64,000 bases of DNA from Agarilytica sp045430305 (GTDB taxonomy: Bacteria > Pseudomonadota > Gammaproteobacteria > Pseudomonadales > Cellvibrionaceae): NCBI GenBank assembly GCA_045430305.1, contig JAILXW010000001.1:1302001-1366000 (forward strand), written 5' to 3'. Below are positions 8,201 through 17,255 of this stretch, piece after piece. The position numbers and the translations under genes are program-made. Positions within the stretch are counted from its first letter, which is position 1. Each line of letters begins with the position of its first letter. The notes beneath the pieces are model-generated. The model was not told the origin of the DNA, did no database searches, and saw only the letters and a list, made by a program, of their open reading frames with translations.

Positions 8201-11200
8201 ATGAACTACACCCACCTCCACACCCTCACCAACTACAGCTTTCTAAAAGCTGCTTCTCACCCTGCCGAGCTGGTCGAGCAAGCGAACATGCTCGGCTATC
8301 AGTCAATTGCGATTACTGATGAATGTTCACTTGCGGGTATTGTTAAAGCGTATGTAAAAGCAAAAGAGCTAGATGTCAAACTCATTGTCGGTAGTTATTT
8401 TGAGCTTTCGAACCAAGAAAAGATTATTGCCATCGCTCCCGACTGTAAGGCCTATGCCGAGCTTTCTGGTTTTATTACCTTAACTAGAAGGCGATCGTCA
8501 AAAGGCACTTATGAAGCACACTTTGAAGATTTACATTTTCGACTGAAAAATTGTTTCATTATTTGGCTCGCCTCGGGCACTTCCGAAAATCAGAAAGCCT
8601 TAGCGGAATCTTTTAAAAAATCGTTTCGTCAACGCTTATGGCTTGGCATTAACCATCAGCTTAGCGCAGGTGAACAAAGGTTTTTTTCTGGCTGGGCGGC
8701 CTTAGCAGAGCAACATGCAATTCCTATGGTCGCTTGCGGTCAAGCGGTCATGCACGATAAAACACGAAAACCTTTGCACGACACTCTTACAGCTATTAGA
8801 GAAAACACCTCTGTTGAACAGTTAGGCACTTATTTACATAGCAATGCAGAAGCCTACCTAAAACCACTGCATGAGATGTATCATATATACCCAGAAGCAT
8901 TAATTCAGGAAACACAAAATATTGAAGTGCTATGTCATTTTTCTATGGAAGAGTTACGCTACCAATACCCACAGGAGCTTGTGCCCACCCACTTGACCCC
9001 CATTGCCTACCTCACCCAGTTAGTCAATAAAGGGAAGAAAAAGCGTTGGCCTCAGGGCGTGCCAAGTTTTGCCCAAAATATTATTGATAACGAACTTCGT
9101 TTAATAGAAGAAGTGCATTACGAATTTTATTTTTTAACCGTACACGATATTGTAAACTTCGCACGCAGCAAAAACATTCTCTGCCAGGGTCGCGGCTCTG
9201 CTGCCAACTCGGTTGTATGTTATTGCCTACACATTACCGAGATTTCCCCAAGTCAAATCAATGTGCTTTTTGAGCGTTTTATTTCTAAAGAGCGTGATGA
9301 ACCACCCGATATCGATGTTGATTTTGAACATCAACGCCGCGAAGAAGTCATTCAGTACATTTATGAAAAATATTCTCGTCAGCGCGCAGCCTTAGCGGCA
9401 AGCGTGGTTACTTATCGTGCTCGCAGTGCCATACGCGATGTAGGTAAAGCACTAGGGATGGAAGCGGCACTTATCGATCATCTTGCCAAATCCCTCGCCT
9501 GGTGGGACCGCACTGGCGATTTAATCAAGCGCATAGAAGAAGCAGGGCTCGCCAGTAATAAGCATTTATTGGTGCAGTTTTTTGCGTTGGTTGAACAAAT
9601 TATTGGCTTTCCTCGCCATTTATCGCAGCACGTAGGCGGCTTTGTTATCACTCAAGACAAAATCAGTGATTTAGTGCCCATGGAAAATGCCAGTATGCCC
9701 GACCGCACGATCATTCAATGGGACAAAGAAGACCTAGAAGCCATGGGCTTATTAAAAGTGGATGTGCTCGCTTTAGGCATGCTCACCGCGCTACGAAAAG
9801 CCCTAGAATATGTTCAGCAATATCAGCCCAATATTAAAAGCATTGCAGACATACCCATAGAAGACCCAGCCACGTACGCCATGTTAAGCCGGGGCGATAG
9901 CCTTGGGGTTTTTCAAGTAGAGTCACGCGCGCAAATGTCGATGCTGCCGCGCTTAAAGCCAAAAGAATTTTATGATTTAGTAATTGAAATTGCGATTGTT
10001 CGGCCCGGCCCCATTCAGGGCGATATGGTACACCCCTATTTGCGTCGTCGCGATGGCATTGAACCTGTGACGTATCAGAACGATGCCATTAAACGTGTGC
10101 TAGAACCGACCTTGGGCGTGCCTATTTTTCAAGAGCAAGCCATTCGTTTAGCCATGGTAGCTGCCGGCTTTAGTGGTGGGCAAGCCGATCAATTACGTCG
10201 TGCAATGGCGAGCTGGGGGAAAAACGGTAACCTATTAAAATTCGAAACAAAATTTATTCAAGGCATGCTCAATAATGGCTACGATAATGATTTTGCCAAA
10301 CGGCTATTTTCCCAAATAAAAGGTTTTGGTGGCTACGGCTTTCCAGAATCACATTCAGCCAGCTTCGCCCTGCTCTGTTATTTTTCTTCTTGGCTGAAGT
10401 GCCATCACCCCGCTGCATTTTACTGCGCACTACTCAATAGCCAACCAATGGGATTTTATTCACCGTCACAGTTGATTCAGGATGCGCGCAGACACTCCGT
10501 TGATGTTTTCCCCATTGATGTTAACCATAGTAATTATGACAACACGATAGAACAGCTGCCCAACACAACGGGAGAAGAAGCCCTACACTGGGGCATTCGC
10601 CTCGGGTTTTGCCGTATAAAATCTTTTACGCAAGATAACGCCGAACATATTTCTTTAGCTCGCAAAGGTAAAGTATTTGCATCGTTAAACGATTTTGTTG
10701 TGCGTTGCGGGCTAGGTCAGGCAGAAGTTCAAACCCTTGCTGGCGCCGATGCTTTTCATTCCATTAGCGGCCATCGCTACCAAGCACATTGGCAAGCGTC
10801 TGCGGTTGAACCTAAAAACGCCATGCTAGCGCAAGTACAACACCCGCCAGAGACAGATTTACTTACAACCACAGCACCGAGCTTAGACAATAACATCAAA
10901 CAAGATTACCAAACCATTGGGCTTAGTTTGCGACCACACCCAATGATATTATTACGACAAGAAAGGCCCTTTGTGCGCTGTAAAAAACATATAGAACTTA
11001 GCAATATAGGTAACGGTCGCTTTGTACAAGTGGCCGGCCTCGTTACTGGCAGGCAACGCCCCGGTACAGCAAAGGGTACTTTATTTTTAACACTGGAAGA
11101 CGAAACAGGGAATATCAATATTGTGGTATGGAAAAGTACGCAGAACTTATTTCGGCAAGCCCTACTTAACGCTAGCCTGCTCGTTGTAAAAGGAAGGCTA

Positions 11201-11299
11201 GAAACGAAAGACGGTGTTATACATGTTATCGCCGGAAAATTGTTAGATTACTCTACACGCTTAGAAAATTTTAATTTTAAATCCCGTGACTTTCATTAG
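8201..11299 (+). CDS. dnaE2: error-prone DNA polymerase DnaE2 (ImuC)
   Basis: The 1032-residue product has the normal DnaE2 length and order: N-terminal PHP domain (Y-T-H-L-H-T-L-T-N-Y-S-F, then A-I-T-D-E-C), C-family polymerase palm with P-D-I-D-V-D-F near residues 368-374, and a C-terminal OB fold (G-R-F-V-Q-V-A-G-L-V-T-G-R-Q-R-P) near residue 945. It is shorter than the replicative DnaE and lacks the tau-binding end. It performs translesion synthesis with ImuA and ImuB. Its stop codon overlaps that of the convergent rhombosortase gene by four bases. Confidence 0.95.
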   Translation: MNYTHLHTLTNYSFLKAASHPAELVEQANMLGYQSIAITDECSLAGIVKAYVKAKELDVKLIVGSYFELSNQEKIIAIAPDCKAYAELSGFITLTRRRSSKGTYEAHFEDLHFRLKNCFIIWLASGTSENQKALAESFKKSFRQRLWLGINHQLSAGEQRFFSGWAALAEQHAIPMVACGQAVMHDKTRKPLHDTLTAIRENTSVEQLGTYLHSNAEAYLKPLHEMYHIYPEALIQETQNIEVLCHFSMEELRYQYPQELVPTHLTPIAYLTQLVNKGKKKRWPQGVPSFAQNIIDNELRLIEEVHYEFYFLTVHDIVNFARSKNILCQGRGSAANSVVCYCLHITEISPSQINVLFERFISKERDEPPDIDVDFEHQRREEVIQYIYEKYSRQRAALAASVVTYRARSAIRDVGKALGMEAALIDHLAKSLAWWDRTGDLIKRIEEAGLASNKHLLVQFFALVEQIIGFPRHLSQHVGGFVITQDKISDLVPMENASMPDRTIIQWDKEDLEAMGLLKVDVLALGMLTALRKALEYVQQYQPNIKSIADIPIEDPATYAMLSRGDSLGVFQVESRAQMSMLPRLKPKEFYDLVIEIAIVRPGPIQGDMVHPYLRRRDGIEPVTYQNDAIKRVLEPTLGVPIFQEQAIRLAMVAAGFSGGQADQLRRAMASWGKNGNLLKFETKFIQGMLNNGYDNDFAKRLFSQIKGFGGYGFPESHSASFALLCYFSSWLKCHHPAAFYCALLNSQPMGFYSPSQLIQDARRHSVDVFPIDVNHSNYDNTIEQLPNTTGEEALHWGIRLGFCRIKSFTQDNAEHISLARKGKVFASLNDFVVRCGLGQAEVQTLAGADAFHSISGHRYQAHWQASAVEPKNAMLAQVQHPPETDLLTTTAPSLDNNIKQDYQTIGLSLRPHPMILLRQERPFVRCKKHIELSNIGNGRFVQVAGLVTGRQRPGTAKGTLFLTLEDETGNINIVVWKSTQNLFRQALLNASLLVVKGRLETKDGVIHVIAGKLLDYSTRLENFNFKSRDFH

Positions 11300-11928
11300 T
11301 TACTGGGGTTAAACGCGGAAAAAGTCTTTTTAAAATATGTTTCTAACAAAATAATGAATGTAGCAATAAGAAACCCCGCACACGCCCCGTACAAATGCGC
11401 ATCGACAACTACAGGGGCTCCAATCAAATCACTAAGATAATCTCGATTAAAAGTCGGGAACTGCTCGCGTGCTAACTTTACTAATAGCGCTAGCAAAACA
11501 AGTAAAAACCATATATCGCCTTGCCGCATTACCCCCAACAGCAAACCCGTAATGAGCAAACCGTGTAAAACGCCAGAAAAACCAACGTACCATGCCACCT
11601 CTGGCGACCACAAATACAGGGCAAGTGAAATAAATAAAGCCATTACAAAAAGCCCAATACTCCACACCCAAGCTTTTAATTGGCTTCCAACGGCAAAACA
11701 AAAACCGAAAAACACTCCCGTGTTGAGCAATAGGTGGTAAAAATTCAAATGCACCAAATGTGCGCTTAAAACACGCCACCATTCACCGCGCTCAAGCCCA
11801 ACACGAGAATACTGTAAGACCTCGTTTTTCCCCGCTAACCATAAGGCCATCAATACCAACAACAGAAAAACCGAGGGCACAATTTGAATTAAAGATGTTT
11901 GCGATAATGCCGACTTAAGAAGCTTCAT
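11296..11928 (-). CDS. rrtA: rhombosortase
   Basis: The product is a six-segment rhomboid-type intramembrane serine protease. From the Met I chose (210 residues) the N-terminal part W-W-R-V-L-S-A-H-L-V-H-L is followed by the nucleophile motif G-F-S-G-V-L-H-G (Ser118) and by V-D-A-H-L-Y-G-A (His178). The A-H-L-Y-G-A form and the short length are typical of rhombosortases, which process proteins with GlyGly-CTERM tails for type II secretion. The frame is open 40 codons further upstream, so the start is uncertain. I saw no GlyGly-CTERM tail in this window, so substrates must be elsewhere. Confidence 0.85.
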   Translation of the reverse strand: MKLLKSALSQTSLIQIVPSVFLLLVLMALWLAGKNEVLQYSRVGLERGEWWRVLSAHLVHLNFYHLLLNTGVFFGFCFAVGSQLKAWVWSIGLFVMALFISLALYLWSPEVAWYVGFSGVLHGLLITGLLLGVMRQGDIWFLLVLLALLVKLAREQFPTFNRDYLSDLIGAPVVVDAHLYGACAGFLIATFIILLETYFKKTFSAFNPSN

Positions 11929-12077
11929 TAAATAGTTATTACCACGTATGAAAGAGCGCACTAGACAAATCGCTCCAAATATTGCTCGAACAGACGCCTT
12001 TACTGGCCATAAAGAGTAACTCATGGTAAAAATAGAGCAACTATACATAGAGAAAGACTCGACATCATTTCTTCAGG

Positions 12078-12968
12078 ATGACAGAAGCGTTGAGCATTGG
12101 CCATTTTATGAACACAAATGATTCTGCCGACTCCATTTCAGTCGATTATCGCCCTGTTGACACAAAATCTGAACCCGACTTCTCAAACGCCCGTGTCACA
12201 GGCGTCGTACTCGGGCCTGAAGATGAAGCAAAAATGCGCACAGAGGTGGGGCAGGTTATTGAAGCCGGTAACAACCTTGCGGGCTATAGTCGCAAAGAGC
12301 TTGCTGTTTTGTGCGATATCAAAAGTGCACAGTTTTCTAAAATCGTCAAAGGCGAAGCCTGGCTGAACATTGGCAACCTGGGCCTTTGGAGTTTCGCTAC
12401 GGGTATTACACCAACAGATGTTGTGAAACTAACACCACTAACGGCCGCCCCTTCTCAATGCATTACCTGGTTTATCAATGGCCGCCTGCATCACTTTGCT
12501 CACGACGAGTTCGAGCTCTTTACCAAGCTAATTTGTCGTCGCCTTGGCTTGAAACACGTAAGTGCCAATGTCTCTGGCGATGAACCCATTCCAAAGCTGA
12601 AAGACAAAAATTGGCAAACCATGTACTTAGACGACCTGAGTAACGTGGTCGGTAAACGTGTCATACAATTGCGCCAACAGTTAAGCCTCTCACAAAAAGG
12701 CTTCGGCGATATTCTGGGAGTCACACCAGAAACCGTCAAACGCTACGAATCAGGTAAGGTTCGCGTCAATCGTGGTATTTTTTCTACTTTTAGACTCTTC
12801 GCCACCACAAATGTCAGCCCAATTGAAATCACCAAAGGCTCGATTCATCACAAACTACGCTACGTTCAAGAGCAACGACACGATGCCTTACTTCAAATCA
12901 CAAAGCAGCTTGAATACGACAACTACCACCTACTCAAAGACATTACCTTAAGCGCGTCAAAACTCTAA
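12078..12968 (+). CDS. XRE-type regulator with two HTH domains
   Basis: The 296-residue product contains two helix-turn-helix regions of the Cro/cI type. The first, around residues 69-92, is G-Y-S-R-K-E-L-A-V-L-C-D-I-K-S. The second, around 201-228, is L-S-L-S-Q-K-G-F-G-D-I-L-G-V-T-P and continues into E-T-V-K-R-Y-E-S-G. Between them is a segment with W-F-I-N-G-R-L-H-H-F. I know no function for this arrangement. The first 35 residues are acidic and probably disordered. Either ATG 12078 or ATG 12108 may be the start. It is divergent from the rhombosortase gene with a 149-base gap. Confidence 0.7.
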   Translation: MTEALSIGHFMNTNDSADSISVDYRPVDTKSEPDFSNARVTGVVLGPEDEAKMRTEVGQVIEAGNNLAGYSRKELAVLCDIKSAQFSKIVKGEAWLNIGNLGLWSFATGITPTDVVKLTPLTAAPSQCITWFINGRLHHFAHDEFELFTKLICRRLGLKHVSANVSGDEPIPKLKDKNWQTMYLDDLSNVVGKRVIQLRQQLSLSQKGFGDILGVTPETVKRYESGKVRVNRGIFSTFRLFATTNVSPIEITKGSIHHKLRYVQEQRHDALLQITKQLEYDNYHLLKDITLSASKL

Positions 12969-13517
12969 AACGTTAAATAAGTACGCTCACAAGTCGTCTT
13001 TTTAAGGTGTTTCCCGAGTTGAGCTGGCTATTTTGGCGTCAATCAGCGAACTTCCCCACGATTCCCGCCCCCAAATAGGTAAACCCCCGCCTAAAACAGC
13101 CCTATTTCTGACATAAAACGCTTATTCTCATTTACGCAAAACTACAGAAGCTCGCAAGGGGATCAGTAAAATACACTCTGCCAGCTCAAGGAGAACTGCG
13201 CACCCTGTATGTATAGTTTTCGAAAGGATGCTTGGGCCTGCTTTTGGCTAGCTCTATCGTAGGCGAAGGATTGCCAGCTTTTTCTATTTCTAATTCTTCC
13301 CACCTAATTCGAGCCATATATCTGAGGTTTCTCTAGCTTATGACGGCCATTTTTCAGGTAATACGCCCAAAAAGCTCTATATATCATCCTCTTAGTCGCA
13401 TTTGTGCTAGCTTGAACTATCATGAAAAGAGGCATTCCATAATAACGAGAAGCCATAAAGCGTCTAACGAAATAGTAGATTGCACTAAATCAATACGTAG
13501 TAGCACTGGGGCAGACA
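12969..13517. other. 549-base gap before the CheW gene
   Basis: No gene is supported here. A 67-codon frame (13340-13543) overlaps the CheW start and its translation looks random. I saw no tRNA and no riboswitch fold that I recognise. The stretch is long for this compact region, so a promoter with a long leader or a small RNA is possible. Confidence 0.5.
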
Positions 13518-13937
13518 TTGAACACACAGTGGGTGAATTTTGAGATCGCAGGAGAAGACTACTGTCTCACGGTCGATGATATTCAAGAAATTCTCAATTA
13601 CGAAACGCCAACCCCAGTTCCGGGTGCCGTCTCCGAAGTGACTGGAATCCTCAACGTTCGCGGTGAAATCGTCACGGTGATTTCTGGCCGACGCTTACTA
13701 GATTTACAAAACCGGGACCCTGATGAAAGCTGGCGTATTATCACCATGCAAAGCCACGGTGTGTACTACGGCCTAGTCGTTGACGGGGTAAATGAGATGA
13801 TCGATATCGATCTGGATCGCCTGGACACGGCCCCCAATACAGGCGCTTCTTCAAGTGAATTGATTTTGGGTACCTACCACCACAAAGATCGCTTAATCAT
13901 CGCCCTCGATCTATCAAAGTACGTCGAATACTCCTAG
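13518..13937 (+). CDS. CheW-like chemotaxis coupling protein
   Basis: The 139-residue product is a single CheW domain: F-E-I-A-G-E-D-Y-C-L-T-V-D-D-I-Q-E-I at the start, then G-I-L-N-V-R-G-E-I-V-T-V-I-S-G-R-R-L-L, and G-L-V-V-D-G-V-N-E-M in the second subdomain. CheW couples chemoreceptors to the CheA kinase. The only workable start is TTG at 13518, since an in-frame TAG lies 40 bases upstream. A GGGG run six bases before it fits a ribosome site. No receptor or CheA gene is adjacent, so this is a stand-alone copy. Confidence 0.88.
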   Translation: MNTQWVNFEIAGEDYCLTVDDIQEILNYETPTPVPGAVSEVTGILNVRGEIVTVISGRRLLDLQNRDPDESWRIITMQSHGVYYGLVVDGVNEMIDIDLDRLDTAPNTGASSSELILGTYHHKDRLIIALDLSKYVEYS

Positions 13938-14092
13938 TATCTTTCTCTTTCCAAAAGCATTCCATTGGCCCAAAATCATGGGCTAAAATACCTTGCTGGC
14001 CGACCGTAAATTAGGCAAAATCCCCGCCCCTTTTAGTCAATTACATCAACCCCCCTGTGGACGTCCCACGTGTACGACCATACGTTCGGAGT

Positions 14093-16021
14093 GTGACCGT
14101 GGAAGCACATAGAGATACCCAAAACTCTACCGAAAATTGGAGCACCGAAGATTCGGCCAAGCTTTACAATGTAGAACGCTGGGCCAACGACTATTTTGGC
14201 GTTTCTGCTGAAGGTAACGTCACCGCCAATACCTTACACACTCAGGTACCATTGCTCGATATCGTAGAAGGTATGATCGAGCGCGGCTTCCAGATGCCCG
14301 TTTTATTGCGGATTGAAAACATACTCGATGCGCAAATTTACCGCCTTAATACCGCCTTCGCCAACGCCATAGAAACACTCAATTACCAAGCACCTTACCG
14401 CGGTGTTTACCCGATTAAAGTGAACCAACAAGCCCAAGTCGTGGAAGAAATTGCTGACTTTGGCGCTCGCTTTCAACATGGCTTTGAGGTGGGTAGCAAA
14501 CCCGAGATGATCGTAGCGCTAACTACGCTTGAAGAACCGGGCAGCTTAATTATCTGTAACGGCTACAAAGACGAAGAGTTTATCGACCTAGGTTTACGCG
14601 CAATAAAACTCGGGTTTAACTGCATTTTTGTCATTGAAACACCTACCGAACTCCCGATTATTATCGAGCGCAGTAAAATATTGAATGTACCACCGTGTCT
14701 TGGCGTGCGCGTAAAAATGACGACCAAAGTAAGTGGTCATTGGAATACCACCAGCGGTGACCGCAGTGTTTTCGGATTAACCAGCACACAACTTATCGAC
14801 GTTGTAGACACCTTGAAACGTGAAGAGATGCTCGATTGTTTACAGTTATTACATTGCCACCTTGGCTCGCAAATTCCAAACATTCAAGACATTCGAAATG
14901 GCATTTCAGAAGCCTGTCGCTTTTACGCAGATCTGGTCAATGAAGGCGCCAATCTGAACTACATCGACCTAGGGGGTGGCTTAGCAGTCGATTATTCTGG
15001 CGCAGAACTAAATGAAGAACAAAGCCGTAATTACAGCCTCATCGAATACTGCGAAGATATTGTTTATACCCTGAAGCAAACCTTTGACTCGCTCGATATT
15101 GCACACCCTACAATCGTTACCGAGTCCGGGCGCGCGACAGTCGCTTACTCTTCTATCTTATTGTTTAACATACTCGACACCACGACCTTTGAGCCGACAG
15201 AAATCCCAGAAAAGCAAAAAGATGAGCATCAAGTAATTAAAAACTTACGCGATGTACGCGCAGAGTTAAACGAACGACGAATACAAGAAAATTATAACGA
15301 CGCCCACTACTATCGCAATGAAGCACGCGAACAATTTAAACGCGGCTTAATGAACCTGCGCATGCGCTCTGTAGCAGAAAACCTTTTTCTCGAAATTATG
15401 CAGGCCATACTCAAAATATCGCAAAATATGGAACACACCCCGCAAGAACTAGACAATCTAAAAGCCGAATTAGCCGATATTTACTACGGTAACTTTAGTC
15501 TGTTTCAGTCTTTGCCCGACATATGGGCCATCAATCAGCAATTCCCCATCATGCCCATTCACCGCCTGAACGAACAACCCACACGTGAAGGTGTGTTAGC
15601 AGACATTACCTGCGATTGCGACGGTAAAATCGATAGCTTTATTGGCGATACAACGGAAAATACCACATTACCATTACACGCATTAAAAGATGCTGAAGAA
15701 TACTATCTTGGTGTTTTTCTTGTGGGTGCCTATCAAGAAACCTTAGGCGATTTACACAACCTCTTTGGCGACACCAATGTAGTCAGTGTTCGTTTAAATT
15801 CGGACGAAACTTTCGAATTCGTTAAAGAAATACACGGCGACACCATTGCAGATGTATTGAGCTACGTAGAATACCAGCCGAAAGAATTACAAACACGTTT
15901 TCGCAACACTGCAGAACGAGCAGTAAAAGAAGGTCGCATCACCGCGCGAGAACGCGCCGATATGATCAATAACTTTAACGAAAGCATGCGTGGTTACACC
16001 TACTACGAAAAAGAAGATTAA
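14093..16021 (+). CDS. speA: biosynthetic arginine decarboxylase SpeA
   Basis: The product is a PLP-dependent fold-III decarboxylase of about 640 residues, the normal SpeA length. Family marks are W-S-T-E-D-S-A-K-L-Y-N-V-E-R-W, the PLP lysine in Y-P-I-K-V-N-Q-Q near residue 106, L-H-C-H-L-G-S-Q, and D-C-D-G-K-I-D near the C-terminus. It makes agmatine from arginine. The frame is open up to GTG 14057, but GTG 14093 or 14099 has GGA just upstream and fits the family start better. It opens a polyamine operon: the next start is 9 bases after its stop. Agmatine-to-putrescine enzymes are not in this window. Confidence 0.95.
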   Translation: MTVEAHRDTQNSTENWSTEDSAKLYNVERWANDYFGVSAEGNVTANTLHTQVPLLDIVEGMIERGFQMPVLLRIENILDAQIYRLNTAFANAIETLNYQAPYRGVYPIKVNQQAQVVEEIADFGARFQHGFEVGSKPEMIVALTTLEEPGSLIICNGYKDEEFIDLGLRAIKLGFNCIFVIETPTELPIIIERSKILNVPPCLGVRVKMTTKVSGHWNTTSGDRSVFGLTSTQLIDVVDTLKREEMLDCLQLLHCHLGSQIPNIQDIRNGISEACRFYADLVNEGANLNYIDLGGGLAVDYSGAELNEEQSRNYSLIEYCEDIVYTLKQTFDSLDIAHPTIVTESGRATVAYSSILLFNILDTTTFEPTEIPEKQKDEHQVIKNLRDVRAELNERRIQENYNDAHYYRNEAREQFKRGLMNLRMRSVAENLFLEIMQAILKISQNMEHTPQELDNLKAELADIYYGNFSLFQSLPDIWAINQQFPIMPIHRLNEQPTREGVLADITCDCDGKIDSFIGDTTENTTLPLHALKDAEEYYLGVFLVGAYQETLGDLHNLFGDTNVVSVRLNSDETFEFVKEIHGDTIADVLSYVEYQPKELQTRFRNTAERAVKEGRITARERADMINNFNESMRGYTYYEKED

Positions 16022-16030
16022 GAGCACACT

Positions 16031-17242
16031 ATGTCTACCGTATTAATTATTGGCGCTGGCGGCGTCGGCCAAGTGGTTACCCATAAATGCGCACAAGTTC
16101 CCGATGTTTTCTCTCGCATAATATTGGCGAGCCGAACCGAATCTAAATGCAAAAAAATTGCTGAAAGCGTAAAGGCAAAAAGTGGGGTTAATATTGAAAC
16201 AGCTCAAGTAGATGCCGACAATGTACCCGAACTTGTGGCACTACTAAAACAAGAGCAACCAAAACTTGTGATCAATGTAGCGCTGCCGTATCAAGACCTC
16301 ACCATTATGGACGCTTGCCTGGAAGCTGGGGTGCATTATCTCGACACAGCGAACTACGAACCACTAGACACCGCAAAATTTGAATACAAATGGCAATGGG
16401 CATATCAAGATAAATTTAACGATGCCAATTTAATGGCCCTGCTGGGTTCCGGCTTTGACCCTGGTGCCACCAATATGTTTACCGCATATTTGGCCAAACA
16501 CTATTTTGATGAAATGCACACGCTCGACATTATCGACGTTAATGGTGGCGATCACGGCTATCCTTTTGCGACCAACTTCAACCCAGAAATCAATATTCGT
16601 GAGGTTACGGCAGAATGTCGCCACTGGGAAAATAATACCTTTATTCCAACCCCTGCCATGTCATTAAAACAGCCATTCAAATGTCCAGATGCCGTTGGTG
16701 AATACAACATATACCGCATGTATCACGAGGAACTGGAATCGCTCACCAAGCACTACCCAAGTTTGAAAAAAGCACAATTCTGGATGAGTTTTTCCGACAA
16801 TTACCTAAAACATTTGGAGGTGCTCGGCAACGTTGGTATGACAGGCATCGAACCCGTTGAATACCAAGGGCAACACATTGTACCTATTCAGTTTTTAAAA
16901 ACCTTGTTGCCAGACCCATCTACACTCGGCCCACGCACCGTCGGTAAAACCTGCATTGGCTGCTACGTCACAGGCATAAAAGACGGGAAAGAAAAATCAG
17001 CTTACATCTACAATATTTGTGATCATCAAGTGTGTTATAAAGAAGTCGAATCCCAAGCGATTTCCTACACCACAGGTGTGCCTGCGATGATCGGTGCCAA
17101 AATGATCATGCAAGATAAATGGCTGAAAGCAGGTGTATGGAATATTGAACAGTTGGACCCAGATCCCTTTATGGAAGATATGACGAAGTACGGTTTACCT
17201 TGGAATGTAATAGAAAACCCGGATTTTAATTTATTGAAATAA
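16031..17242 (+). CDS. carboxynorspermidine/carboxyspermidine dehydrogenase
   Basis: The 403-residue product is a saccharopine-dehydrogenase-like enzyme: Rossmann loop G-A-G-G-V-G-Q-V at residues 8-15, V-I-N-V-A-L-P-Y-Q-D, H-Y-L-D-T-A-N-Y-E and G-S-G-F-D-P-G-A-T-N. These are marks of CASDH, which condenses putrescine (or diaminopropane) with aspartate semialdehyde, using NADPH, to form carboxyspermidine (or carboxynorspermidine). Both neighbours support this: arginine decarboxylase before it and the matching decarboxylase 13 bases after it. True lysine-pathway saccharopine dehydrogenase is the rejected alternative. Confidence 0.93.
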   Translation: MSTVLIIGAGGVGQVVTHKCAQVPDVFSRIILASRTESKCKKIAESVKAKSGVNIETAQVDADNVPELVALLKQEQPKLVINVALPYQDLTIMDACLEAGVHYLDTANYEPLDTAKFEYKWQWAYQDKFNDANLMALLGSGFDPGATNMFTAYLAKHYFDEMHTLDIIDVNGGDHGYPFATNFNPEINIREVTAECRHWENNTFIPTPAMSLKQPFKCPDAVGEYNIYRMYHEELESLTKHYPSLKKAQFWMSFSDNYLKHLEVLGNVGMTGIEPVEYQGQHIVPIQFLKTLLPDPSTLGPRTVGKTCIGCYVTGIKDGKEKSAYIYNICDHQVCYKEVESQAISYTTGVPAMIGAKMIMQDKWLKAGVWNIEQLDPDPFMEDMTKYGLPWNVIENPDFNLLK

Positions 17243-17255
17243 ACAGAAGCCAAAT

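Noticed and set aside
11929..12048. N-terminal extension of the rhombosortase frame
   Set aside because: The extra 40 codons give an atypical start for the family and no ribosome site; not excluded, but less likely.
13340..13543. 67-codon frame before CheW
   Set aside because: The translation looks random and it runs into the start of the CheW gene in another frame.
16031..17242. saccharopine dehydrogenase of lysine metabolism
   Set aside because: The neighbouring speA and nspC genes and the family motifs point to carboxyspermidine dehydrogenase.
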